NCBI GenBank assembly: GCA_015680685.1
Contig: MNCI01030123.1
Coordinates: 506,692 to 546,737 of the forward strand
DNA from: Gnetum montanum
Taxonomy: Eukaryota; Streptophyta; Gnetopsida; Gnetales; Gnetaceae
Direction of reading: 5' to 3'
DNA length: 40,046 nt
Shown here: piece after piece, positions 29,515-39,934 of the stretch
How positions within the stretch are numbered: the first letter of the stretch is position 1
Layout of the letters: each line of letters starts with the position of its first letter
Program-made: the position numbers and the translations under genes
The notes under the pieces: model-generated
What the model saw: the letters and a program-made list of their open reading frames with translations, nothing else
Databases searched by the model: none
What the model was told of the DNA's origin: nothing

Positions 29515-30532
29515 TGTTAGATCCTCAATCGTTCTAGTTTTTATGAGTTAAATGTTCATCTTTTTATTTTTTTATTGTTTTACTATATTGAAATGCATTG
29601 ATTTCTTTGATGTCTATTGATATAAGCTAATTACTTTGATAAGTCTCTGTATCACATGTTATCGCTGGATCTATCTAAATTGATAAGGGTATCTATTGGG
29701 ATCAAGAACTTCAACAAACACTACAAAAATATGACATCAATCTTCACTACCAAATTGATACAGATTGACCCAATTTATGTTGATTTGTGTAGCTATCACA
29801 ATGAGGATCAATATCATTTGATTAAGGGAGAATACACCTAGCCAAGAATGAGGATATCGATTTGCACTATTGGTGCAATGCAAATAAACCATTGAAGAAC
29901 ATAGCCACCTTGATACAATTTGATATTGTATAATCAATATAAATCAAAATTTTTGATAAAGATTGATATCCCCAAATAATAATATTTTTTCTAATTATAA
30001 TCATACCTCTTCTAGTATAAATGGAGAAGCTTGATACCCAAAGAGGGTTGTTAAAAATCCCAAAAAAACCCCACATCAAATTGAATCCATTTTATTAATT
30101 TTTCTCATTGTAAATTATCAAGAAATATTGTTGAAACCTTATGGTAATCATCAATCTTTGGAATCCCTTAAGAGGGAGGCTATGAAGTTGTTGCATTGTA
30201 GAGATAACAAGGTAGGGTCACAGATTAGGTGACATCTCCCTTGTAATCTTTTGTCATATATGCTAATATTGTATGATTTCAATTTGGTTCAATTATTCAA
30301 TTTTCACCCTTGAACTTGAGATTAGAAGTTAGGGTGAAATCTTTGATTTTACTTATGAGTGACAATCATAAGTGTGGGATTTTAATTGGATTTGGATCTA
30401 ATCATTTATTGTCTTGATGATTTCTTTAACTTTGAACTATTCCTCCATGAATATGACTTGTGAGTTAGTCACAAAGAAGGTAACATCTTTGCAATTAAGG
30501 TAATCTAGCACCAAACTTCAGTTGGCTTGTCA
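29515..30532 (+). repeat. 5' LTR of the Athila/Tat-type element
   Basis: It starts TGTTAGATCC and ends GTCA directly before the PBS. The first 330 bp align with 39602-39934 at roughly 80% by eye. Small frames at 29656-30079 on both strands lie wholly inside it and are not genes. Confidence 0.88.
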
Positions 30533-30535
30533 ATT

Positions 30536-30554
30536 TGGCACCATTGCTAGAAGG
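30536..30554 (+). other. primer-binding site, tRNA-Asp type
   Basis: TGGCACCATTGCTAGAAGG aligns with TGGCGCCGTTGCCGGGGA. The differences are almost all G-to-A and C-to-T. Confidence 0.8.
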
Positions 30555-31135
30555 CTGGCAAAGTTAGTCATCATCAAGGGTTCAATATGTTTTTCAGATT
30601 TCTTTTAGAGATTTAGAGCTTCTAAAAAGGTACATATTATTTTCACTTCCATTTTTTGTTAGTAGTTTTAGAAATAATTTCTTTTAACTATTTCTTGTAA
30701 AAAGAAAAGTAAAAATATTAAAAATGAGAAAAAGGTATGATCACAAGAATTAGTTCCCTTGATTTTCCAAACTAAAGAAAGTTACAGAAAATTAGTAATT
30801 AAGGTGGTAATTATATGAGCAATTAAATCAGTTTGTAAAATTTTGGGATTAATTGCCCATGAATGTGCTAGAGAGGAGTGTGTTTGTTAAATGATACCAA
30901 CCAAGAAACATAAAAATCCAACACAAATCTAGCCACCTAGAAATATCTCTAGCTATTATAAATGTATCAAAATCAATTTAAAAAAAATCCAAGAGAAACA
31001 AGGATAGCCTAGCTCTATTCCCTTAACCTCTCTTGACAAACAAAATAATAAAGAGAGAAATCCAACAAAAAAAGCAAAAACACAATTTAAATTTTCCACA
31101 TTTTAAACCCTCTTTTTGATACATCAAATATTACA
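30555..31135 (+). other. 5' leader of the Athila/Tat-type element
   Basis: AT-rich untranslated leader between PBS and the gag start. No gene seen. Confidence 0.6.
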
Positions 31136-32700
31136 ATGCAAACCACAAATTCAACTACATTAGATAGTTCTCAAAATTTAATCTTTAGCCAAATATTAAG
31201 TAACATGGACACTATTGGAGGAACCATCCAACTAGTGAATATGTTAAACCTTCAAATTCCCATCACTTCAGTAGCCTCTATTTTCATACCAAGTTTGATT
31301 GTGACTCCAATAACAGCTACTACTTTCACAATTGGGTCTCCTTCACATCATACACCTCCTCCACTTTCATTTTGCTCAATTCCATTTTCCTTTAGTAGTA
31401 TAGGCTCTAATATTCTAGTTGGATAAGCCTACCAAGAATAAACTTTGGGGACCTTATTAAACCAAAGAACACCAGTAATACCTTAAGGATCCTTAGTTTT
31501 TTTTCAAGGTAGGGACATGAAAGTAAAAAATATTCATTTACTACCTATTTTTATGGGGACTAATGTTGAAGATCTAGTCACTCATATAAGAGAATAAGAA
31601 ACCACACTTGCAATGTTGGCACCTTAAAGTGGAGATAGACCTAAAATAATTGCCTTCAAATCAACCTTGAAGGAAAAAGCTGATATTTGGCTCCAAATCC
31701 TTAGGACACAAATCAACTCATGGGACAAATTCATTGCTACCTTTCTCCAAAAGTTTCTTTCCAATGATAGATTATACTCATTAAAGAAGCAATTGATGAG
31801 TTTCATGCAATAAGAAGATGAGGACTATGAAAGTACTTTTGATAGGTTCAAGGGGCTATGTTTGAAAAACCCCAACCATGGATTTCTAGCCCATCAACTT
31901 ATTCAAATCTTTGTAGAAGGCCTATTGCCATATTGTAGGCAAAATGTTAACTTTGCGTGTGGTGGAAATATGCTGAATGTAACATTGGATGATGGTTGAA
32001 GAATCATAGATTCATTGGTTGATGAAAGTAATAGGTGATCAAAACCTAATATTATTCAATGCATGATCCAACTAAATAAAAAAGTTGATGAGTTAACTCA
32101 TTTAATAAAGAAACATGCCCATATGGTGTAAGATGAAGCATGTAACCTTTGTGGTAGTCAACAACATGATTGCATCACTTATTTAGCCTTAGCCTATTTC
32201 CATGAGGAGGTACAAGAATCTATAAAGGCTTTCCAACAATATAGAAGTCAAGCAATAACTACATTTTAACAAAGAGAATCTTTCAAAAAATAGTATTCCC
32301 AAAACAATTATAGATCTTTTATGAGCCAAACTAGTGAACACTTGGATAGACTCACTCAAAGTCTTACTTCATTGAAGAAAGTAGGTAATTTATGAATGAG
32401 ATAAGAAGATGATTCCAAGCCCTTACAAAGAATGACTTATGTTTCCAAATAAAGCCAAATTCCACATTACAAAATAAGTAAAAGGAATAATTGCATTATA
32501 CTATCACTAGGAGTGGAAAAATTATTAAGCCTGTGCCTATGAAGAAGGTTAGTTTTCAAGAAATTAAGACACAAGAAAATGATCAACCACACATCATCAA
32601 TGTCAAGGGAAGTAACCAACCAATTGAAGAAGGAGAACAATCATTAAACTTTCCTCCTTTACATAGGAAAATAGTCTTACCTTCTTTCCCTAAATAATTA
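31136..32700 (+). pseudogene. Athila/Tat-type gag remnant
   Basis: The start at 31136 opens a 96-codon Ser/Thr/Pro/Ile-rich segment. The capsid core follows in another frame: FKSTLKEKADIWLQIL, NSWDKFIATFLQKFL, SLKKQLMSFMQ, YESTFDRFKGLCLKNPNHGF and FVEGLLPYCRQNVNF (about 31655-31950). This is the classic plant retrotransposon gag order 'W...f...fl..f......l..l..f.q...es....f..fk.l....p.h'. A CNLCGSQQHDC knuckle lies at about 32138-32170. The tail 32491-32697 is open. About a dozen stops interrupt the whole. Confidence 0.85.
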
Positions 32701-32925
32701 CAAGAGGAATTTACAACCAAAGAAAATATAGAAAAAATGTTTAATGAATTATATTTATACATTCCATTATAACAAGATGTTAGAGATACAACTCTTTATG
32801 CTAAATACTTAAGGGAATTATTCATAAAAATGAGAAAAGAAAAAATTTCCAGACAAGTTTATTTGGTTGATAGTTTGTCTTAACTTATAAAAAGTCAAGA
32901 AGTTCCAAAATACCAAGATTTAGGG

Positions 32926-33321
32926 GTGTCCACAATTCCAATAAAGATAAATGGAAAGAACATTGAGAATGCTCTCTTAGATTTAGGAGCTAGCATCAAT
33001 ATTATGCCACTTGAAATGGCTAGGTCACTTAATTTGGAGAATGTAAGGAAAGTTAATATGACAATATCCTTGGATGATGGTTCAATTGTTAAACCCATTG
33101 GAGTGGTTGAAGATTTAATTGTAGATGTTAAAAAAGGAAAATACCTAGTTGATTTTGTGATGTTAGAGGTAAAATGTCTAGATTGTTTTCTAATTATATT
33201 AGGAAGACCTTGGTTAGTAACAATTGATGCTATAATTAATTGTAGATCAGGGAAACTCCAATTATCTTTTTACAACATTACTTTTATGCTTAATATATTT
33301 GATAAAGCAAAAGAGGATTAA
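32926..33321 (+). pseudogene. Athila/Tat-type aspartic protease (open frame, 131 codons)
   Basis: The frame is open for its full domain. It has IPIKINGKNIENALLDLGAS with the D-L-G active-site variant normal for this group, MPLEMARSLNLENVRKV, SLDDGSIVKPIGVVEDLIV and VDFVMLEV. The C-terminal part reads FLIILGRPWLVTIDAIINCR. The dimeric retropepsin cuts gag-pol. The active Asp is kept, so the domain could be functional in isolation, but stops up- and downstream break the polyprotein. Confidence 0.9.
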
Positions 33322-33348
33322 TCAAACTAAGATATCAAAGAAGCTTAG

Positions 33349-34640
33349 ATGCCTCATACACTAACCACATCAATAATGGCACAAGATAGGGAAATGTTAG
33401 TATTAAACAACTTTGAGGAAGGACTCTTAGACCCCTTCATAAAAGAATATCAAGATCGCATGGATCAAATTTTGAATTTGAGATTAGGGAGAATGGGAGA
33501 AGCAATACAACCACCAAGTAATGACTCCTTAGAACTTTAAGAATTAACTAGTAATCTTAAGTACATTTTCCTTGAAAAAAATAAACCCTTAATAATAAAT
33601 TTCCAACTTTCTAATGGGAAAGAAATAAAATTAGTAGAATTTTTGAAAAGAAAGTTTAGGGAATTTTCATGGAGTTATGAGGACCTCCATCAAGGAATTT
33701 CATCCAACATATATCAACATCACATTTATCTTGAAGACAACATTAAACTAGTTCAAATTCTTGCTAGAAGAATTAACCTAGCTTTAAAGAAAATTGTTAA
33801 AGATGAAATTTCTAAGATTTTGAAGGAAGAAATTACTTACCTAATAGCTAATAGAGAATGGATAAGCCCTATCACTATAGTACCTAAAAAAGGAGCGAAA
33901 TGGTGAGTTTGCGTGGACTATAGAATACTTAATTAAAACATAAAGAAAGATCATTTTCCCCTACCTTACATAGACTCAATTTTGAAGAGATTAGAAGGGA
34001 ATGAGCACTATTTATTTTGGATAGGTTTAGTGATTACAATCAAGTATCCATTACACAAGAAGATCAACCTAAAATAAAAACCTTCACATGTCCTTGTGGA
34101 ACTTTTTCTTACCATTAAATGCCTTTTGGTCTTTGTAATGCACCTACTACCTTTTAGAGGGCAATGATATTAGTGTTTTTTGATATGTTAGAAGAATATG
34201 TAGAATTTTTCATGGATGATTTTTTAGTATATGGAGATATATATGAATAAACATTAAAACATTTAGAATGTGTGTTAGATAGATGCATCAATAAGAACTT
34301 AAAAATAAGTTGGGAGAAGAGTCATTTAATGTTCACAAAAAGTGTAGTTTTAGGACATGTAATTTCTAAGGAATAAGAATGGATGAGGAAAAGGTAGAAT
34401 ACATATTTACACTTCCAAATCCAACAAACTTAAAGACTCTTCAATCCTTTTTAGGAAATGTCAGATACTAGAGATGGTTTATCAAAGAATTTTCAAAAAT
34501 AGCCAAGCCACTTTATATGCTCTTAGAAAAGGATGTTTCTTTTACATGAACTGATGACTGCCAAGAAGCTTTCTCTAAACTTAAAAAAAAAGTAACTACT
34601 ACCCCTATACTTAATGCACCTAATTGGGATTTTCCATTTG
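33349..34640 (+). pseudogene. Athila/Tat-type reverse transcriptase remnant
   Basis: A linker (33349-33640) with SWSYEDLHQGISSNIYQHHI leads to the RT: KEEITYLIANREWISPITIVPKKG at 33820-33898, then VCVDYR-LN and KKDHFPLPYIDSIL at 33905-33980. 'MPFGLCNAP' is recognisable at about 34120-34145 after frameshifts. The catalytic box FFMDDFLVYGD at 34208-34240 keeps both Asp. Later LQSFLGNVRY-RWFIKEFSKIAKPL matches the RT connection. About ten stops and several frameshifts break it. Confidence 0.88.
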
Positions 34641-34645
34641 ATTTA

Positions 34646-35233
34646 ATGTGTGATGCTAGTGACATAGATGTGGGGGTAGTCTTGGGACAATACATAGATA
34701 GTAAACTAAGATTAATTTACTATGTCTCTAAAAGTCTAAATCAAGCCCAAGTGAATTATAAAACTATAGAAAAAGAACTCTTGGTCATTATATATGCTTT
34801 AGATAAATTTAGGCATTGTTTAATAGGATATAAAACTAGAGTATATATTGATCATCTAGCCATTAAATTTCTACCAAACAAAAAAATAAAAAATGCTAGG
34901 ATAATAAGATGGTACCTAATTCAAGAATTTTATCTTGATATTTTAGACAAAAGGGGTAGGAAAATTTTTTTGGTAGACAATATTTCTAGATTGAAAACCA
35001 TAGATGAAAATAAGACAAAAGGAGTATTTAATGACAAATTTTTTGATGAACAACTCTTTTTAATAAGAAAAGATCCTTGGTTTACTGATATAGCAAATTA
35101 CCTTGTCACTATGAAAATACCAACTCAATGGATTAAAGTGGAAAGGAAATGTTTTCTAAGGAATATCTCCAAATACATTTGTAATAAATCAAACCTCTAT
35201 AGAATCTATAAGGATAATGTAGCAAGAAAATGA
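34646..35233 (+). pseudogene. Athila/Tat-type RNase H and integrase start (open, 195 codons)
   Basis: The frame starts MCDASDIDVGVVLGQYID with the first RNase H Asp. It goes on with YYVSKSLNQAQVNYKTIEKE (catalytic Glu), LLVIIYALDKFRHCLIGY, RVYIDHLAIKFLPNKKIKN and IRWYLIQEFYLDILDKRG. The last catalytic Asp of the family's 'VADhLSR' reads VDNISRL, where A-D-H has become D-N-I. Residues 125-195 form the linker toward integrase. It ends at a TGA at 35231-35233. Confidence 0.9.
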
Positions 35234-35721
35234 GCAACAAGAAATTTTACACATGTGTCATGATGACCTTGGAGGTGGACACTTTAATAGTCAAAGAACC
35301 ACTATAAAATTCTTACAAAGTGGATTTTAGTAACCTACTATATCTAGAGATGCTCATAAATATGTCCAAGGATGTGATAAATTTCAAGGGATCGAGACAA
35401 TGATAAAAAGACAAGAGATTCCACTTAATCCAATCTTAATAAAAAAAGCTTTTGATGTGTGGGGTATAGAATTTTTAGGACCATTTCCATAATCTAATAA
35501 ATGTTAATATATTTTGGTCTACATAGACTATGTAACTAAGTCGGGAAAAGCTAAAGCTACCTTAACAAATGATGTTAAAGTAGTTGTAGCTTTTCTATGG
35601 GAACATATTTCGACATGGTTTGGAACCCCATGACCACTCATAAGTGATTAAGAAACTCACTTTGTAAACAGAATAATGGAGAAATTCCTTAAGTCTTACA
35701 AAATCCAACATAAGATAGCTA
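35234..35721 (+). pseudogene. Athila/Tat-type integrase, N-terminal half
   Basis: HDDLGGGHFNSQRTTIKFL and YVQGCDKFQGIE (about 35262-35395) are the HHCC zinc-binding part, with the last Cys now Phe. The core has FDVWGIEFLGPFP (first catalytic position is now Glu in W-G-I-E-F, where Asp is usual), ILVYIDYVTKSGKAKA and LISD-ETHFVN (second Asp). The match stops at the N at 35722, just before the conserved H-P-Q-T segment. The continuation lies in the inverted block that follows. Confidence 0.88.
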
Positions 35722-35722
35722 N

Positions 35723-36241
35723 AGTTCCTTTATTTGGTATTGATGATATTGCTTAAGTCTTTGGCCATTTACTAAAAATTGAGTAGATAAATATTTGATA
35801 GGTGCAATTTGGACACTTCCATTATCATGGGGTTGTAATACTAGGTAGGGGCCTTCTCACTAGGTTATTAGCTTTCTTAGAAATTTATGTAATCTCATGT
35901 TATATAATAGGACCTTATCACCTATTGAGAAATATTTCTTAAAGATATTTTTATCATGCATACTCTTCATTTATTTTTTAATTATTCTTTGCTTGTCAAG
36001 TGCATGTAAATGTATTTCATCAAGCTCATGTATTTGAGCCATTCTAAAGTCTTGGTTTGTTTCTTTATCAAAATTTAATTATTGTGCTAATTATAAAGAT
36101 TGGTATTTTATTTCTATGTGCAATAAACATTGTTTTCCATAAACCAATTGATAAGGTGAATATCCTAAATTTGGTTTATATGTAATCCTATAAGCCCAAA
36201 GTGCATCTTATAATTTTTTTACCCAATATTTCTTTTTAGCA
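35723..36241 (-). pseudogene. Athila/Tat-type integrase, C-terminal half, in reverse orientation
   Basis: On the minus strand from 36241 the sequence reads AKKKYWVKKL-DALWAYRIT, then YKPNLGYSPYQLVYGKQC, FRMAQIHELDEIHLHALDKQ, MHDKNIFKKYFSIGDKVLLY and FLVNGQRLKQYH. This is the integrase C-terminal half in standard order. It should follow the plus-strand half that ends at 35721. The block is exactly bounded by N at 35722 and N at 36242. Re-oriented, it would be in frame with the left part except for about 25-30 missing residues around H-P-Q-T, and a stop would come right after its end. Confidence 0.88.
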
Positions 36242-36242
36242 N

Positions 36243-37780
36243 TGAGGTAACCTTAAGTAAATGCCTTCTTCCATATTGTAATAATATGAACATAATATTC
36301 TATAACTTTTACCTTGAAAAATGTAGAGGATAACAGAAACTCTATTATTAGTTAGGACTCTAAATAATTCATTTGCATGATGTTTGGAATGCAAGAAAGA
36401 AGGAAAACTCTCCCTACCTTGAGATAGGTTAGTTTAATCCCAAAATCCAACTAAGGGTGATCCTTAAATTAATAAACAACTAGAGTATGTAAGATAACTC
36501 TTTTGTTTTACCTCTTCATAAAATTCTTTAAATTTTAAAAGTTTCATGATTCATAGGAGAAATAACTAAGTTAGGTTCATGATTATTAATGAATGGTTTT
36601 ATTAATTACTTCCTTGGATAAGTCAATAACGTGGAAAGGTTGTGTGATATTGGAATTAGCAATAAATATGATACAAGCATATGAAACTTAATTAGCATCC
36701 ACGTGAGAAACCCATTTAAAAAATTCAACAATACATTTGGCTTCCATAAGAACCTCATGATTGAAGAAGACCTTGTTATATGCTTCAATTGAATCAAAGA
36801 AAAAAAAAAGAAAAAATGAAAAAGAAAAGACATAGACAACAATAAAAAGAAAGAATAGTTGTCCATCTAAGAAGCTAGCCTTAAAAGTACCTTCAATCAT
36901 GAGCAAGGCTACATTTCCACAAGAACCTTATAGTTGAAGTGATGCCCAAAGCTCATACTTTAAGGCATCCACCAAGAACCTCCTTCTGTAAGCAGAGTGT
37001 ATATGGGTGAAGTAGTAATTCCTCACAATACTTCTTTGTGCCATCACCTTTAAGCTAGGATATGACATTGAATAAGGCAAATCGACTTATCTTAGGATGT
37101 ATTTTAATATCTACCTTCACTTGGACCAATTATCTTACTTATCTTATTTAGTTTATTGATTAATTTTTCTTTATATTTTAAAGAGTATTGTTTGTGCACT
37201 CTTTCTACATATTTATTCTTCCTATTTTACTTCTATATTTTTGGATAAATCCTTACCACTTTTTCTTTGGTTTCCATCTATTATGTCCACTAGTAATTCA
37301 AACTCTAAGGTCTTCCATTTGTTTTTCATTCTACCTTTCATAGGTGTTAGTGGTTGAGATTCCTACTATGGTTAAGCATTATGGATCCTAATGATTGGAA
37401 TACTAAAGCTTACCAGTATCTCATACATAGAGGAGATTATATAAAATCCATGAAACTCTTGCTTTTGGTATATTCTCTAAGAAAGTCCAAATCCACATTC
37501 CTTTAATAATTATTTTACTAATTAATCTAGGCATGAGACATACCCTGGATTAATTAGGAGGGGGGAAGGATAACCAACTTCAAATAGATATGATAGTAGG
37601 GTATAACCAATATGGAAGCTGATCCAAGAGCAAGTTAGGGATTGAGTTTGCTATAAGAAATGCATCTCAAATCCTTAAATCTTAGGAAAGTTGGAGAGCT
37701 TGAGATTGTAAGACATCCTTACAAAAAATGAAGCAGACATTATGAGGTGATATTTAGCTCAATTAATCCTAGTAAGGTCT
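36243..37780. other. post-pol region with a minus-strand coding-like remnant and a hairpin-PPT
   Basis: A minus-strand frame from about 37075 to 36560 reads SLKVMAQRSIVRNYYFTHIH and RRRFLVDALKYELWASL, then after a stop GNVALLMIEGTFKASFLDGQ, then a low-complexity Phe run and VLMEAKCIVEFFKWVSHVDAN. It looks protein-like but I do not recognise it. The run at 36780-36840 is poly-purine. A 14-bp-arm hairpin and G-rich purine tract lie at 37518-37570. Nothing else is recognised. Confidence 0.35.
37518..37570. repeat. hairpin next to a polypurine tract
   Basis: CTAATTAATCTAGG (37518-37531) pairs with CCTGGATTAATTAG (37544-37557) around a 12-nt loop with a single G-T pair. AGGAGGGGGGAAGGA (37556-37570) overlaps the end of the right arm. 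Confidence 0.75.
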
Positions 37781-37783
37781 TCC

Positions 37784-38222
37784 TAACCGAGTTATATATG
37801 GATCATACTAAATCAACACTAATGCTCAATTGATACAATATGCTTATCAGATGCTCAATTTTCTAATTATATTACAGGCCCACAAGTGTGAATGGTTAAA
37901 AATCGCTCCTTGGCATATGGTTCAATAAATTTTGGGCCAAACTTTATCACTAACTGAGTTATATATGGGCCACATCAATATGGTCAAACTTTGAGCATAT
38001 TGGAATCTCAATTTTCTTATTATATTATAGGTCCTCAAGAGTGAATGGTTAAAAATCGCTCCTTGGCATATGGTTCAATAAATTTTGGGCCAAACTTTGT
38101 CACTAACTTAGTTATATATAGGCCACATCAATATGGTCAAACTTTGAGCATATTGGAATCTCAATTTTCTTATTATATTATAGGCCCTCAAGAGTGAATG
38201 GTTAAAAATCGCTCCTTGGCAT
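37784..38222. repeat. 153-bp tandem array near the 3' end of the element
   Basis: 'ttggcatatggttcaataaa' recurs exactly 153 bp apart (37910, 38063), and 'cgctccttggcat' a third time at 38211. Two full units differ at about four positions. An older, diverged unit starts near 37784. Tandem arrays at this place, between pol and the 3' LTR, are known from Tat/Ogre/Athila-group elements. Confidence 0.92.
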
Positions 38223-38290
38223 TACAAGATAGATTATTCTGAATGGTTTGACCATACAAATATAATTTTAAGATAGCAACTATAAGTAAT

Positions 38291-39195
38291 GGGATGTGAG
38301 GCTTTCATCTGACCTCCCATTGATTGGTTTTATTGGGAAGAAGTCTTGGAGTTTTATAGAAACCTTAAGCTCCATTTAACCAAAGAGAATCCTTCTAAGC
38401 ATTACCTAGTTTTCTTAGTAAGGAAAACATGAGTGAAGGTGATTGTTGTAAGGCTCCAATAGTGGTCTAGGCTACCATTTAGAGGGGACAACATCTTCAA
38501 GCCCAAGGCCAACATAGAGGAAAAATATGACCTCTTACACCATTTTATTGGTGAATTTGATTCTATGAGGTTGCAAGCTCAAGGTTTACATTTTGTAAAC
38601 CTTTGACTAGAGCACCATGTGATGGCAAGAATGATTATCATGAACATCCTAGCCTCTACACATACAACATATGTTCTAAGTCTAGCCCTCTCGGTAATGA
38701 AGGCTTTGAAGTTCAAGGAGGAAGAAAACTTCACCTACCTATGGTTTACATTATAATGATGATTCACTCAAGCTTTGCTTTTCCTTCCTCATTTCAGCCA
38801 TCCTTTAGAAGTCTATGGTGTCAGAACCTTAAAAAAGTATGAAGGTGCATCTCTTAGTCCTCAAAAATAACACCTTCATCCATTCTCTTAAGATTTATGT
38901 CAAGGTCGGTCCATTTTTCAAGGATTCAGAAGATCTAGTCTCTTCATTAGCACCAAAGGCTAGTGAAGTTCATGAATTCAGGGATGAGGTCTGAACCTAG
39001 CGTTATGAGGTTAGATCTACTTAGATGAAGATCATATCCATTTTAGAGAGGATTAGATTAGCTCTCATCACCTTGGATAAGAGCATGGTAGACATTAAAA
39101 ATAATGTTCATTCTCAAATTAGGGATGATGATGAAGGGGTAGAGCCTTCTTACTTTGAAGAAGACATGGAGGTGGAGGGAGGATTAGAGACTTGA
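38291..39195 (+). pseudogene. post-pol ORF remnant, plant transposon-protein-like
   Basis: The main frame reads WEEVLEFYRNLKLHLTKENP, RLPFRGDNIFKPKANIEEKY, LEHHVMARMIIMNILASTH and SLALSVMKALKFKEEENFTY, ending with an acidic tail (DDDEGVEPSYFEEDMEVEGG) before TGA at 39195. The E-F-Y-x-N-L opening, the mid-protein 'H..va..ii.NIL' helix and the acidic end parallel the ORF remnant at 20445-22137. The domain resembles PF20167-like plant transposon proteins. It occupies the env-like position of Athila elements, but no transmembrane segment is evident. Role unknown. Confidence 0.5.
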
Positions 39196-39584
39196 TCTTT
39201 GCTTTAATATTCATTTTTTTTATGTATGATGGTTGAGCCATTGTGGGGTACATGGACAAGTGAATTTTTATTATTTACTTTTGAAAGACTAGAATTATGA
39301 TGCATTGTTTAAATATTTAATGCTTATTTAATTTTGATTGTGAATATATATTGACAAATTGTAGCATGATACAATTCCATTTTTTTTGAATTGGTAATTT
39401 GATGAAAATGTGAATGTGATATAGTATCCAATATTATATCTAGATGTAACTTTTTGAATTATGCTGAGTTTAATTTAATTATTTTACTAGTCGATTAGCT
39501 TGGCTGTGTGATAAAGGTTAGATTATATCTATTGGTTGAAATCTATGTTCATCTCATCACCTTTATTGGCCAGGCACTGGCCAA

Positions 39585-39601
39585 AGGCTAGTAGGGAGCT
39601 G
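39585..39601 (+). other. polypurine tract of the Athila/Tat-type element
   Basis: AGGCTAGTAGGGAGCTG directly precedes the LTR start TGTTAGATCC. It is only moderately purine-rich. Confidence 0.55.
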
Positions 39602-39934
39602 TGTTAGATCCCCAATTGTTCTAGTTTTGGTCAGTTAAACATCTATCTTTTTATTTCTTTTATTATTTTACTAGATCAAAGTGCATCAATTTATTCAATG
39701 CCTATTAATATAAGATAATTAATTTGATACGTCTCTATATCTTAAGTTATTGTTGGATCTTTCTAAATCAATAAGGATATTGATTGGGATTGAGAACTTT
39801 GACATATGCTACAAAAAGATCGCATCGATCTTCATTACCAAATCAATATAGATTGATCTATTTTATGTCAATTTTTATAGCTACTGCAATGAGGATCAAT
39901 ATCATCTAATTAAGAAAGAATAGACCTTGCCAAG
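39602..39934 (+). repeat. 3' LTR of the Athila/Tat-type element, first 333 bp (interrupted)
   Basis: It aligns with the first 330 bp of 29515-30532, then stops at 'ttgccaag', exactly where TGATGAGACA begins. The missing 690 bp should resume to the right of the inserted element. Confidence 0.88.

Larger units (their letters stand above)
29515..39934 (+). mobile_element. Athila/Tat-type Ty3/Gypsy element nested in chromovirus gag
   Basis: It has a 5' LTR (29515-30532), tRNA-Asp-type PBS, gag, protease with D-L-G-A-S, RT, RNase H, integrase without a visible chromodomain, a tandem array, a post-pol ORF, a PPT and a truncated 3' LTR. The total is over 10 kb, normal for this group. The D-L-G-A-S protease and the Asp PBS favour Athila. 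The left flank GGTAT is the predicted target site; its right copy should lie past the window end. Several frames (131 and 195 codons) are still open, so it is less decayed than its neighbours. Confidence 0.88.

Noticed and set aside
29656-30079. Small frames on both strands
   Set aside because: They lie wholly in the 5' LTR of the Athila/Tat-type element and are antisense to each other in part.
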